This document shows, piece after piece, positions 8,929 through 17,740 of a stretch of 64,000 nucleotides of DNA; the stretch's first letter is position 1, and every line of letters starts with the position of its first letter. The notes under the pieces are model-generated. The model was not told where the DNA came from and did no database searches. It worked only from the letters and a program-made list of their open reading frames with translations. Location: contig NZ_LMIK01000006.1 of assembly GCF_001428685.1 (NCBI RefSeq), forward strand, positions 422,809-486,808, given 5' to 3'. The DNA comes from Lysobacter sp. Root76. Its GTDB lineage: Bacteria > Pseudomonadota > Gammaproteobacteria > Xanthomonadales > Xanthomonadaceae. Both the position numbers and the translations under genes were made by a program.

Positions 8929-9447
8929 TCAGCTGCCACGTCCGGCTTCGAACAGAAACCAGATGCGCCGTTCGGCTTCATCGATCCAGTTTTCCAGCAG
9001 GCTGGCAGTCGCGACGTCGCCGTACTCATCGCACAAGGCATGCGTCGCGCGCATGAAGCCAGCGACGCGGGTGTTGTCCTCGCGCAGCTCGGCCAGCATG
9101 TCCGCCGGCGTCACGTAGTCGGCATCGTTGTCCGACAGCCGCTGCAGCCGGGTGATCTCGCCAGTGGAATGCAAGGTCAGCCCGCCGAGCTTGCGTACGC
9201 GCTCGGCGATCGGATCGACGGTGACGTAGATCTGGTCGGCCTGCTCGTCCAACAGCAAGTGGTAATCGCGGAAGTACGGCCCCGACATATGCCAATGAAA
9301 ATTCTTCGTCTTCAGGTACAGGGCGAAGATGTCGGCAAGCAAGGTATTGAGTTCGGCGCCGATATCGCGTCGCGCGTCGGCGCCCAGGGCAGTCGGGGTG
9401 ACAAGGGAAGCCTTGCGGCGCTGTTTCGTCTCGGTCATGTCGTTCAT
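8929..9447 (-). CDS. dps: Dps family DNA-protecting ferritin-like protein
   Basis: A 172-residue four-helix-bundle protein of the Dps family. The inter-subunit ferroxidase residues are visible in NFHWHMSGP and in HLLLDEQADQIY. An N-terminal tail with Lys and Arg (KQRRKAS) could bind DNA. Dps dodecamers oxidise and store iron with hydrogen peroxide and coat DNA in stress. It is the last gene of the minus-strand run that starts with the isochorismatase-family gene, 16 bp after the porin gene, which suggests joint expression with functions that could generate or handle oxidants. ATG 9447 is followed by a second Met at codon 4, so the exact start could be three codons later. Confidence 0.92.
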   Translation of the reverse strand: MNDMTETKQRRKASLVTPTALGADARRDIGAELNTLLADIFALYLKTKNFHWHMSGPYFRDYHLLLDEQADQIYVTVDPIAERVRKLGGLTLHSTGEITRLQRLSDNDADYVTPADMLAELREDNTRVAGFMRATHALCDEYGDVATASLLENWIDEAERRIWFLFEAGRGS

Positions 9448-9463
9448 GCATTTCTCCGGGAAA

Positions 9464-10855
9464 TCACCAATAAAACTTCAGTTCCAGCCCCGCGTAGTCG
9501 CTGTCGCGGCCACCGGCGGCGCGGACGGCGCGCCCGGCCTGGTAGCGCACGAGTTCCGCGGCGGCAGTCAGTTGCCGGCTCAGTTCCCACTCGGCCTTGA
9601 GTTGCAGGTAGGTCGCGGTATGGCGTCCGGGCTGGCCGGCTGTTCCCGCGAGCGGGATATCGGGTTGCAGGTACACCGCGTCGCGCACGGTCTGCCGCCA
9701 CAATCCGCCAATCGCCAGCGAGGTTTGCAGCGCTTGTGTCGGCTTCAGCGCGATTGACGGCTTGAGCTGGATCAGGTTGACGTAGCCGGTATGTCCGGCC
9801 TGAGTGAATGAGTACGAGCCGTTCGGGAACAGAGGATGGAAGGTCTCGAGCTTGCCGTCGCCACTGCGCCGGTCGCCGGACGCCAGATCGATCTGCAATC
9901 CCATCCGCGGCGCGAGACGATGCGTGGAATACGTGTATCCGCCCCGCACGCCCAAGGCCCAGGCCCGCACCGGGACACCTGCTACCTCGCCGCCCTGGAC
10001 GACGGCTTCGGCATCCCAGTCCCAGCGATCCGCGACGCCGGTCCAACGCGCGTCCAGGCTATGGCGCCACTCGCGTCCCGCCGCCTCCTGATAATCGGCC
10101 TCGGCATCGGCATAGCGCGCATAGAAGAAGCTGATCGAGCCGTTTGCGAGCGCCCGCTCCGCATGCAGCAGGTCGAACCGCAGCTGGCGATTGGAAACGT
10201 CATCGAAGTGGCTTTCGCTCGCGTATTGGACCGGCTGGCTGAAGAAAACGCTCGCGTTCCAGCGGCCAACCTCGAGATGCAGCCACGCCGCATCGAACGA
10301 CTGGCGTAGGTTCGGCCCGTCGCGCGAGCTCAGAAATCGCTGCTGTCCGAAGGGCAGATCCTGCCGGCCGGCGCGGATCGTCCACGCGCCGTCGCGCAGC
10401 GGCGCTCGGTAATCGAAGAACGCCTGCCGCAGGTCCAGCGGATTGCGATCGGTCGGCGACGGTTGCGCTTTTCCGAACGAACGCACGTCCTCGACCTGCA
10501 CGAACCCGCGCCAGCGAGCGTTCACACGCAGGTCCGCATGGACTTGCAGGCGCTGCAGCAGATAGCTGTCGCGCGGACCGCGAGTACCGTAGCTGGGGCC
10601 GTCGGCGGATTCGAAGCGGTCGCGCAGGTTCAGCCCCAGGGACAGATAGCCGTCCTCGCCGAACGGCAGGAATTTGAGGCGATCCATCGGCTGCGTACGC
10701 GCGGCTGGGTCCGCCAGCGTCGACCAGTCCTCCTGCCAGCGATTGGCGCTGTAGGCAGGCCGCAATTCCGTCGGCGACGCGGCGTTGGCAGCAGTCGCCA
10801 GCAGCCCCGCCAACGCGGCGAACCCCGCCTTACGATTTCGCCGTGGGCGATGCAT
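9464..10855 (-). CDS. alginate-export-type outer membrane porin
   Basis: A 463-residue outer membrane beta-barrel protein. The N terminus has an Arg-rich n-region, a hydrophobic core and an Ala-x-Ala cleavage site (TAANAAS). The mature part has alternating polar/hydrophobic strands, many Trp and Tyr girdle residues and a C-terminal strand ending YAGLELKFYW, typical for insertion into the outer membrane. The RLQVHADLRV and LDLRQAFFDY segments resemble the alginate-export (AlgE-like) family. The substrate is probably an organic acid or aromatic compound rather than alginate, since no alginate genes are nearby. ATG 10855 overlaps the end of the MFS gene by 26 bases; a GTG at 10864 is an alternative start. 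Confidence 0.85.
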   Translation of the reverse strand: MHRPRRNRKAGFAALAGLLATAANAASPTELRPAYSANRWQEDWSTLADPAARTQPMDRLKFLPFGEDGYLSLGLNLRDRFESADGPSYGTRGPRDSYLLQRLQVHADLRVNARWRGFVQVEDVRSFGKAQPSPTDRNPLDLRQAFFDYRAPLRDGAWTIRAGRQDLPFGQQRFLSSRDGPNLRQSFDAAWLHLEVGRWNASVFFSQPVQYASESHFDDVSNRQLRFDLLHAERALANGSISFFYARYADAEADYQEAAGREWRHSLDARWTGVADRWDWDAEAVVQGGEVAGVPVRAWALGVRGGYTYSTHRLAPRMGLQIDLASGDRRSGDGKLETFHPLFPNGSYSFTQAGHTGYVNLIQLKPSIALKPTQALQTSLAIGGLWRQTVRDAVYLQPDIPLAGTAGQPGRHTATYLQLKAEWELSRQLTAAAELVRYQAGRAVRAAGGRDSDYAGLELKFYW

Positions 10856-12461
10856 GGCTGGCACGCAGACTCAGCAGGTGTTGGACCTTCGGCGGCTGTG
10901 GCCCGACATGGAAGGCAGCGACGGCATGCTGGAGGTCGGCGTCGGCATGGGACACGCGACGGTGCTGGCGCATGTGTTCCGCCCAGGATTCGACCAAAAA
11001 CCATTCGACGATGCGCTCAGGATCCGCAGCATCCTCGGCTGCACCCCACAGGTAGGCGCCATCGCGGCGCCTGCCCTCCGAAAAACGCTCCAGGGTCTGC
11101 AGGAAATCCTGCCGCCGCTCCGCCTCGACGCGGTACTCCACCTGCACCATCACCGGCCCCCGGTCGCGCTCGACAGGAAATGCCAGCAGCGGCTGCGGCC
11201 AGTGGCTGGATGGTTCGAGATCCGCATCGCCCTTCGGCAGCCGAACCCGATACAAGGCCAGGCCTACTATCGCCAGGCCTGCCGCGCCGATCGACAGAGC
11301 CATGGGCACACTGCTGCGCTGGGCGACCAGGCCCCAGCCGAAACTGCCCGCCGCCATCGCGCCGTTGAATACGGTCAGGTAGACCGCCAATCCGCGTCCG
11401 CGCACCCAGTTCGGCAACACGCCCTGGGCAACGCCATTGAGGGTGGTCAGCGCAGTGATCCAGCCGACGCCCAGCACCAATAGCAATAGCAATGCCACCG
11501 GCTTGGGCGGAGCGATCGCCAGCAGCGCCAGCACCACGGCGGAACACAGGGAAGCGCCCAACAACAGTTGATCGGCGTCGAAACGGGTGCGCAGCCACGG
11601 CAACGCAAATGCGCCGGCAATCGCGCCGGCGCCGACCGCGCCCAGCAGCACGCCGTAGAAGCCGGCGGTGCCATGCAGCAACTCGCGCGCCACCAATGGC
11701 AGCAGCGCCCACACGCAGCTGGCGAAGGCGAAGAAGACTGCCGCACGCAGCAGCACCCGGTGCAAATCGCGACTGGTCCGTGCGTAGCGCAGGCCGGCAC
11801 GGAACGCACCCAGGAAATTCTCGTTGAGCGCGTCGGCGGCTGGTTGCGGGCGACGCCACCAGAGCAATGCAGCGATCACGAACACGTAGCTCAACACGTC
11901 CGCGCCGTAGGCCGCAGCCGCGCCCAGTCCCGCGAGCAGCAAGCCCCCTAGCGCCGGGCCGATCGCTCGCGAGATGTTGATGCCAAGCGAGTTCAAGGTC
12001 ACCGCGGCGCGGATCGACTCGTGCGGCACCAGTTCCGGCACGATCGCCTGCCAGGTCGGCATCGCCAGTGCGGTGCCGACGCCGCCGAGGAACGTCAGCG
12101 CGGCGAGGTACTCGACCGTCAGCGCGCCGGTCCAGGCCAGCATCAGCAAGGTACCGCTGACGAGAATCAGCCAGGTCTGCGCAAAGATCAGAAAGCGCCG
12201 GCGATCGAGAATGTCGGTCAACACGCCGGCCGGAATCGCCAGCAGGAAGATCGGCAGCGTGGCGGCGGTCTGGATCAACGCGACCATCGCCGGGCTGGGC
12301 GACAGATCGGTCACCAGCCAGGAGCTGGCGACATCGCGCATGAAGCTGCCGGTGTTGCCGACCACGGTCGCTGTCCACAACACCGCGAACGTGGCGTGGC
12401 GAAGCGGCGCGAATGCGCCCGCGCCCGCCGTCTTGCCGGAACCGGCGGCATTATTGGACAT
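10830..12461 (-). CDS. MFS transporter fused to a C-terminal monooxygenase-like domain
   Basis: A 543-residue protein. Residues 20-410 form a 12-helix major facilitator of the EntS/MFS_3 type, with the loop motif DILDRRRF after helix 2. Residues about 440-530 form a small soluble domain like the antibiotic-biosynthesis-monooxygenase (dimeric alpha/beta barrel) fold, starting VMVQVEYRVEAER. Such fusions are widespread in proteobacteria and are taken to be exporters of small toxic compounds; the soluble domain may sense or modify substrate. A much longer frame is open upstream, but ATG 12461 overlaps the DoxX stop in a TGATG junction, so this start is preferred. It is followed by the porin gene with overlap, so inner- and outer-membrane transport steps are co-encoded. 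Confidence 0.88.
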   Translation of the reverse strand: MSNNAAGSGKTAGAGAFAPLRHATFAVLWTATVVGNTGSFMRDVASSWLVTDLSPSPAMVALIQTAATLPIFLLAIPAGVLTDILDRRRFLIFAQTWLILVSGTLLMLAWTGALTVEYLAALTFLGGVGTALAMPTWQAIVPELVPHESIRAAVTLNSLGINISRAIGPALGGLLLAGLGAAAAYGADVLSYVFVIAALLWWRRPQPAADALNENFLGAFRAGLRYARTSRDLHRVLLRAAVFFAFASCVWALLPLVARELLHGTAGFYGVLLGAVGAGAIAGAFALPWLRTRFDADQLLLGASLCSAVVLALLAIAPPKPVALLLLLVLGVGWITALTTLNGVAQGVLPNWVRGRGLAVYLTVFNGAMAAGSFGWGLVAQRSSVPMALSIGAAGLAIVGLALYRVRLPKGDADLEPSSHWPQPLLAFPVERDRGPVMVQVEYRVEAERRQDFLQTLERFSEGRRRDGAYLWGAAEDAADPERIVEWFLVESWAEHMRQHRRVSHADADLQHAVAAFHVGPQPPKVQHLLSLRASHASPTAKS

Positions 12462-12916
12462 CAGCGCCGCTCCTCCGGCTCGTGCGAGGCCAGATCGTGC
12501 GGGGCCAGATCGTGCCAGGCGATCAGGACGAAGGCGCCCGCCAGGCCCAGGTGTTCGAAGAAGGCGTTGGCCAGCATGGCTTGCTCCGCGGCCGGTGCCG
12601 CCCAGTAGCGGTTGGCGACGAAGGTGGCCGCGACGGTGAACGCAGCGAGCACCAAGGCTCCCAGCCAGCGTCGATAGCCGCTGATGATCAGCAGAGCCGC
12701 GCCGAGCTCGACGACGATCACGAGCGCGGCCATCGGCGCAGCCGGCTGCAGGCCGAAGTGCTGCATCTCCGCGATCGCACCGGCGAAGTTCCAGGCCTTG
12801 GTCAACCCGCCCTGCAGATAGGCCGCGCAGATCAGCAGCAGCGCGATCCGGCGCAGCCATCGTGAAGTCAGCCATCGTCTCAATGCATTCATGTTTCGCT
12901 CCGCACTCATGTTCAT
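12461..12916 (-). CDS. DoxX family membrane protein
   Basis: A 151-residue protein with four predicted membrane helices and the DoxX signature LQGGLTKAWNFAG near the first helix. DoxX-like proteins are small quinone-associated membrane proteins of uncertain function, often found beside redox enzymes. ATG 12916 overlaps the stop of the amidohydrolase gene in an ATGA junction, which argues for translation from there; a second start at 12892 would trim eight residues. The gene's own stop overlaps the MFS start in TGATG. Confidence 0.85.
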   Translation of the reverse strand: MNMSAERNMNALRRWLTSRWLRRIALLLICAAYLQGGLTKAWNFAGAIAEMQHFGLQPAAPMAALVIVVELGAALLIISGYRRWLGALVLAAFTVAATFVANRYWAAPAAEQAMLANAFFEHLGLAGAFVLIAWHDLAPHDLASHEPEERR

Positions 12917-14880
12917 ACCGCCCAGCAGGCGCAGCCGAGGGAGCCCCAGAAGCTCTTCAGGTCCCCGGCTGGAACCTGGCTGTCCCAGGCCGCGATGTGG
13001 TCGTGACCGTGCACGCGACAGCCGTGACTGCATCCGCAACCGGACGCCGCGACCGGCGTGCGCGCGGCCGATGGGTCGGCCCAGGCGGCGTAACCGCCGT
13101 AACGACGCACCGGCGACCACTCGGGCATCGCCGGCGGCGGCGGAACGTCATGGGCGACGAACTCGCCTGCGGCGTACACGACCTTGCCGCCGACGACCGT
13201 CAGCAGAGAGGTGATGCCGGTGATTTCATCTTCGCTGCATGCGAAGAAATCCCGGTCGGGCACGATGAGATCGGCCAGCTGTCCCGGCTTGATGCGGCCC
13301 TTGTTGCCCTCCTCGTTCGAGAACCAGGCGACGTTCTCCGTCCACATCCGCAATGCCTGCTCACGATCCAGGCAATTGCGGCGCGGATACAGTGAGGTTC
13401 CGCCAATAGTGCGTCCCGTCGTCAGCCAGGACAGCGATACCCACGGGTTGTACGAAGCGACGCGGGTCGCGTCGGTGCCGGCCGATGTCTTCACACCGGA
13501 TTCCAGGATCCGCTTGACCGGCGGCGTCGCTTCGGCGGCCTTGGCGCCGTAGCGTTCGACGAAGTACTCGCCCTGGTAAGCCATACGATGCTGCACGGCG
13601 ATGCCGCCGCCCAGGGCGGCCACACGGTCGATCGATTCGGGCGAAATGGTTTCCGCGTGGTCGAAAAACCAGTGCAGGCCGTCGAACGGCATTTCGCGAT
13701 TTATTTTCTCGAACACGTCCAGCGCACGCCGGATGGTCTCGTCGTAGGTGGCGTGCATGCGCCAGGGCCAACGGTTCTGCACCAGGATGCGCACCACGCC
13801 TTCCAGATCGCCCTCCATCTCGGCGGGCATGTCCGGCCGGGGCTCGCGAAAATCCTCGAAGTCGGCGGCGGAGAACACCAGCATCTCGCCGGCGCCGTTA
13901 TGGCGGAAATAGTCGTCGCCCTGCCGGTACTTCGACCCCGCCGTCCAGCGCAGAAAATCGTCCTTTTCCTGCTTTGGCTTCTGGGTGAACAGGTTGTAGG
14001 CCAGACGGACGGTTAGCTGGCCGTCCCGCGCGAGCGTACGAATGACTTCGTAGTCTTCAGGATAGTTCTGAAATCCTCCGCCGGCGTCGATCACGCTGGT
14101 CACGCCGAGCCGGTTCAGCTCGCGCATGAAATGGCGCGTCGAATTCAGCTGGTAGTCGAATGGCAGCTTCGGCCCTTTCGCCAGCGTCGAGTAAAGGATG
14201 TTCGCGTTCGGCTTGGCGAGCAGCAGTCCGGTCGGATTTCCCTCGCCATCGCGCAGGATCTGACCGCCGGCCGGCTCCGGCGTATCGCGGTTGTAGCCGA
14301 TCACACGCAGCGCCGCCGCATTGAGCAGGGCGCGGTCGTACAGATGCAGGATGAACACCGGGGTGTCCGGTGCAGCCGCGTTGAGTTCCTCCAACGTCGG
14401 CAAACGCTTCTCGGTGAACTGGTGTTCGCTGAAGCCGCCGACCACGCGCACCCATTGCGGCGGCGGCGTGACCGCGACCTGCCGTTTCAGCATCGCCATC
14501 GCGTCGGCCAGGCTGCGCACGCCGTCCCAACGCAGTTCCATGTTGTAGTTCAGACCGCCACGGATGACGTGGGTGTGGTTGTCGCACAGGCCAGGCAGCA
14601 CGCTGCGGCCTTGCAGGTCGATTACCTGCGTCGACGGTCCAGCCAGGGCGAGGATGTCGCGGTCCTCGCCGACATGGGTGAAGCGTCCGTCCACGATCGC
14701 CACGGCGGTGGCGGTGGGCCGACCGCGGTCGAGGGTAGTGAACTTTCCGCCATGGAGGATGAGATCGGGCATCGCAGAGATTCCGGACAGTGGCAGGGCC
14801 ATCGCGGAAGTCGCCGCGACTGCCGTGCCGAGGAAGTTGCGTCGGCTGCGATCCACTCCAGGGGTTGCACGCGGACTCAT
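12913..14880 (-). CDS. Tat-exported amidohydrolase (YtcJ-like)
   Basis: A 655-residue metal-dependent amidohydrolase of the YtcJ/amidohydrolase-3 type. A twin-arginine signal (SRRNFLGTAVAAT) at the N terminus predicts folding before export. The catalytic domain has the HTH metal site in CDNHTHVIRGG, a later HWFFDHAET segment and SAGTDATR with the metal-binding Asp, then a terminal beta sandwich (GRIKPGQLADLIV). An unusual Cys- and His-rich tail (SGCGCSHGCRVHGHDH) near the C terminus could bind a metal. ATG 14880 overlaps the XapX stop in ATGA and places the Tat motif at the usual distance. The substrate is unknown. Confidence 0.88.
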   Translation of the reverse strand: MSPRATPGVDRSRRNFLGTAVAATSAMALPLSGISAMPDLILHGGKFTTLDRGRPTATAVAIVDGRFTHVGEDRDILALAGPSTQVIDLQGRSVLPGLCDNHTHVIRGGLNYNMELRWDGVRSLADAMAMLKRQVAVTPPPQWVRVVGGFSEHQFTEKRLPTLEELNAAAPDTPVFILHLYDRALLNAAALRVIGYNRDTPEPAGGQILRDGEGNPTGLLLAKPNANILYSTLAKGPKLPFDYQLNSTRHFMRELNRLGVTSVIDAGGGFQNYPEDYEVIRTLARDGQLTVRLAYNLFTQKPKQEKDDFLRWTAGSKYRQGDDYFRHNGAGEMLVFSAADFEDFREPRPDMPAEMEGDLEGVVRILVQNRWPWRMHATYDETIRRALDVFEKINREMPFDGLHWFFDHAETISPESIDRVAALGGGIAVQHRMAYQGEYFVERYGAKAAEATPPVKRILESGVKTSAGTDATRVASYNPWVSLSWLTTGRTIGGTSLYPRRNCLDREQALRMWTENVAWFSNEEGNKGRIKPGQLADLIVPDRDFFACSEDEITGITSLLTVVGGKVVYAAGEFVAHDVPPPPAMPEWSPVRRYGGYAAWADPSAARTPVAASGCGCSHGCRVHGHDHIAAWDSQVPAGDLKSFWGSLGCACWAV

Positions 14881-15155
14881 GAGCGCGCAGCCGGATCGCC
14901 GTCCGGCACGCGGGGCCGGTCGCACTTGGGCAACTCGCCGAACATGTGCGGCTTGACCTGCTCGTGGATCCAGGCGCTGGGCGGCTTCTGCCTGGGCAGG
15001 TAGTGCTTCAGCAGCGGTGGAATCTGTTCACCGATGAGGATGCCCAGCAGACCGACCAGCGCGATCACCGGCGGCGCCGGCGAACGCACGTTGAGCAAGG
15101 CATAGATGATCCCGACCAGCAGGCCGGCACCCAGCGAGAAGAGATACGGCTTCAT
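14877..15155 (-). CDS. XapX domain protein (small membrane protein)
   Basis: A 92-residue protein with two membrane helices in its first half and the XapX-type pattern SLGAGLLVGIIYALLNVRSP followed by GLLGILIGE. XapX proteins have no established biochemical role but recur next to amidohydrolases and isochorismatase-type hydrolases, as here. The C-terminal 40 residues are hydrophilic. The frame is open to a GTG at 15161, but ATG 15155 is the more natural start. The gene overlaps the amidohydrolase start by four bases. Confidence 0.82.
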   Translation of the reverse strand: MKPYLFSLGAGLLVGIIYALLNVRSPAPPVIALVGLLGILIGEQIPPLLKHYLPRQKPPSAWIHEQVKPHMFGELPKCDRPRVPDGDPAARS

Positions 15156-15219
15156 CGGCACGGCTCCGACGTAAAACGCGGTACGGCCGGGGAAGGATGG
15201 CCGTACCGCCGAATGGACC

Positions 15220-16197
15220 TCAGGCCTTGATGAAGGCGAGCAGATCCTCGTTGAACTGCTGCTGGTGCGTGGCCGGCAGACCGTGCGGCGCCTTGGGGTA
15301 CTCCTTCAGCGTCGCGCCCTTGACCAGTTTCACCGCGAGGCGCGCAGCACCATCGATCGGCACCACTTGGTCGTCGTCGCCGTGAATGAACAAGGTCGGC
15401 ACGTCGATCTTCTTCAGATCTTCGGTGTAGTCGACTTCGGAGAACTGCTTGATGCAGTCGTACTGCCCCTTCAGGCCGCCCATCATGCCTTGCAGCCAGA
15501 ATGCATCGATCGCACCCTGCGACTTCTTCGCACCGGGGCGGTTGAAGCCGAAGAACGGACCGGCGGCGAGGTCTTGATAGAACTGCGAGCGGTCGGTGAG
15601 CACGCCGGCGCGGATGCCGTCGAACACCTCGATCGGCAAGCCGTTGGGATGGCTCGGCGTCTTCGCCATGATCGGCGGCACCGCGCCCGCCAGCACGGCC
15701 TTGGCGACGCGCTTGGTACCGTGACGGCCCATGTAGTGCGCAATCTCGCCACCGCCGGTGGAATGACCGACCAGGACGACATCGCGCAGATCCAACTGCT
15801 CGATCAGTTCGGCAAGGTCGTCGGCGTAGGTGTCCATGTCGTTGCCCTGCCAAGGCTGGTCCGAACGCCCATGGCCACGGCGGTCATGGGCGATCGTGCG
15901 ATAGCCCTGGCCGCTGAGGAACAGCATCTGCGCCTCCCAGGCGTCGCCGCTCAGCGGCCAGCCGTGGGAGAACACCACCGGCTGTCCCTTGCCCCAATCC
16001 TTATAGAAGATGCGAGTGCCGTCTTTGGTCGTGATCGTGCTCATGGTGGGAGCGCCCTTTTTCGTTGTCGAGGAGGAGGAAGCCGGTGCGGCCAGGGAGA
16101 CCGCAGGCAGGACCATCGCGGCGGTTGCGGCGACGGAGGTGCCCAGCAGGGCCCGGCGACCTTCGTCGATTCCGCCGTTTGTTTCGTCGGTTTTCAT
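15220..16197 (-). CDS. alpha/beta hydrolase, non-heme chloroperoxidase type, with Tat-like signal
   Basis: A 325-residue protein. The first 45 residues contain a twin-arginine-like leader ([13 protein letters not shown] then a hydrophobic stretch), unusual because close relatives start directly at STITTKDGT and are cytoplasmic. The catalytic domain has the nucleophile elbow GHSTGGGE, an acid in [10 protein letters not shown] and the catalytic His in APHGLPATH. Family members act as esterases or perhydrolases and can halogenate in vitro with peroxide. The internal Met of [11 protein letters not shown] looks like the ancestral start, so the leader may be a later fusion. A Tat leader of similar wording occurs on the amidohydrolase two genes downstream, pointing to a shared periplasmic pathway. 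Confidence 0.9.
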   Translation of the reverse strand: MKTDETNGGIDEGRRALLGTSVAATAAMVLPAVSLAAPASSSSTTKKGAPTMSTITTKDGTRIFYKDWGKGQPVVFSHGWPLSGDAWEAQMLFLSGQGYRTIAHDRRGHGRSDQPWQGNDMDTYADDLAELIEQLDLRDVVLVGHSTGGGEIAHYMGRHGTKRVAKAVLAGAVPPIMAKTPSHPNGLPIEVFDGIRAGVLTDRSQFYQDLAAGPFFGFNRPGAKKSQGAIDAFWLQGMMGGLKGQYDCIKQFSEVDYTEDLKKIDVPTLFIHGDDDQVVPIDGAARLAVKLVKGATLKEYPKAPHGLPATHQQQFNEDLLAFIKA

Positions 16198-16240
16198 GTG
16201 CTCTCTCGGATGGGTGAGCGAAGTTGACCTGGATGGCCGG

Positions 16241-16894
16241 TCAATGGCCGCCTTCCTGCGCGCTGAACATCGTCTTGGCGTACTGGATGCCGATGCCGTA
16301 GCCGCCGGCGTGCTCGCGGGCGATACCGGTGGTAAGCGCGTAGGTTTCGCCGCGCGCCCAGTCGCGCTGCAGTTCCAGCATGTACTGCAGGCTGGTCATC
16401 GGCCGTGCGCCGGCCTGGATCATGCGCGCCACGGCTCGCTCATGCGCCTCGTCGGACACGTCACCGCAGGCGTCCGTGATGACGTAGGTCTCGAAGCCCT
16501 GGTCCAGCGCCGACAGCACCGGCCCCACGATGCACACGCCCGTCCATAGCCCGGCGAACACCAGCCTGCTCTTGCCGATCTCGTTGACGCGATCGGTGAC
16601 CTGCGCATCTTCCCAGGCGTTCATGCTGGTACGGTCGTAGACCGGGCCGGCGAAGATGTCGGTGATCTCCGGAAACAAGGGCCCGGAGAAGCTTTTCTCC
16701 GCCACCGTGGTGACGATGGTGGGCACGCCGAAGCCTTGCGCCGCCTTGGCGACCAGCGCCGTGTTGGTACGCAGCGAACCGATATCGATCGAGCGGACCG
16801 CGAAGGCCATCTGCGACTGATGGTCGATCAGGATCAGGGTGTGATCCTGGGATGTGAGCAGGGTCTTGCCGGGAACAGGGGATGCCTTCGCCAT
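16241..16894 (-). CDS. isochorismatase-family cysteine hydrolase (YcaC-like)
   Basis: A 217-residue protein. The catalytic triad positions of the family are visible: Asp in [12 protein letters not shown], Lys in VAEKSFSG and Cys in [11 protein letters not shown], the last with the usual cis-peptide bond region before it. The closest type is YcaC, an octameric hydrolase of unknown substrate. ATG 16894 gives the normal family length; an upstream extension in the same frame is unrelated. It is the first gene of the operon-like run that ends with dps, about 210 bp from the response regulator. Confidence 0.9.
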   Translation of the reverse strand: MAKASPVPGKTLLTSQDHTLILIDHQSQMAFAVRSIDIGSLRTNTALVAKAAQGFGVPTIVTTVAEKSFSGPLFPEITDIFAGPVYDRTSMNAWEDAQVTDRVNEIGKSRLVFAGLWTGVCIVGPVLSALDQGFETYVITDACGDVSDEAHERAVARMIQAGARPMTSLQYMLELQRDWARGETYALTTGIAREHAGGYGIGIQYAKTMFSAQEGGH

Positions 16895-17107
16895 GTGAGC
16901 GCTCCGAACGGTGGGATACACGCAATCGTCCTGCGTGCGTTCGGAATGAATACTGGCGCCTGCCGCTGCGGCGGAAAACACCACGACGGAGGAAACGCTA
17001 CTCCCTCGTTGGGGGGACGCAGGATGCGATCGGCTGCGAATCGGACACGCTGCCATCGGGACCGCACGCACCGGTTGCCGACGACGCCGGCTCGGTGCAA
17101 GCGCGCG

Positions 17108-17740
17108 CTAAACGCTGAGAATGCCCCGCTTCAGGCCGATGGTGACCGCGTGCGTGCGGTCGTTCGCACCCAGCTTCGATAGCACGCTCTTCATATGGGT
17201 CTTGACGGTTTCCTCGGAGATCGACAGCTGCGCCGCGATCATCTTGTTCGAGTTTCCGGCGGCGACTCCCTTCAGGATCTCGACCTCGCGGGCAGTCAGA
17301 TCGCTGTCGATCGAGTGTTCCGCGATCTGTACGGCCACTTCCGGCGGAATCCTCCGCCGGCCCGCCATCACCGCGCGGATGGTGTCCAGCAGCTCCTTCC
17401 GCAACGAACTTTTCAGCAGATAGCCCTGCGCGCCAGCGCGCAGCGCGTGCACCGCCTGCACGTCGCCGCTGTAGGTCGTCAGCACGATGATGCGGGCGGC
17501 CGGGAACTCCTTGCGGATCTGCGCGATGGCCTCGACGCCGCCTACTTCCGGCATCTGCAGGTCCATCAGGGTCACATCCGGCATGCAGGCACGAAACGCC
17601 TCAACGGCTTCGCGGCCGTTGCTGGCTTCGCCGACCAGCTCCATGTCGGGCTCGCCGGCCAGCACTCCGGCGATGCCCTCGCGCAACAATGGATGGTCGT
17701 CGACGGTAAGAATGCGGATCGGTCGTGCTTGCATCGTCAT
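17108..17740 (-). CDS. NarL/LuxR-type response regulator
   Basis: A 210-residue response regulator. Residues 8-125 form the receiver domain with acidic pair DD in TVDDHPLL, phosphoacceptor Asp in DVTLMDLQMPE, Thr in VLTTYSG and Lys in YLLKSS. Residues 145-205 form the LuxR-type helix-turn-helix (LTAREVEILKGVAAG then NKMIAAQLSISEETVKTHMKSVLSKL). ATG 17740 overlaps the stop of the sensor kinase gene in ATGA, so kinase and regulator are translationally coupled. Targets may include the hydrolase and transport genes that follow on the same strand. Confidence 0.93.
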   Translation of the reverse strand: MTMQARPIRILTVDDHPLLREGIAGVLAGEPDMELVGEASNGREAVEAFRACMPDVTLMDLQMPEVGGVEAIAQIRKEFPAARIIVLTTYSGDVQAVHALRAGAQGYLLKSSLRKELLDTIRAVMAGRRRIPPEVAVQIAEHSIDSDLTAREVEILKGVAAGNSNKMIAAQLSISEETVKTHMKSVLSKLGANDRTHAVTIGLKRGILSV

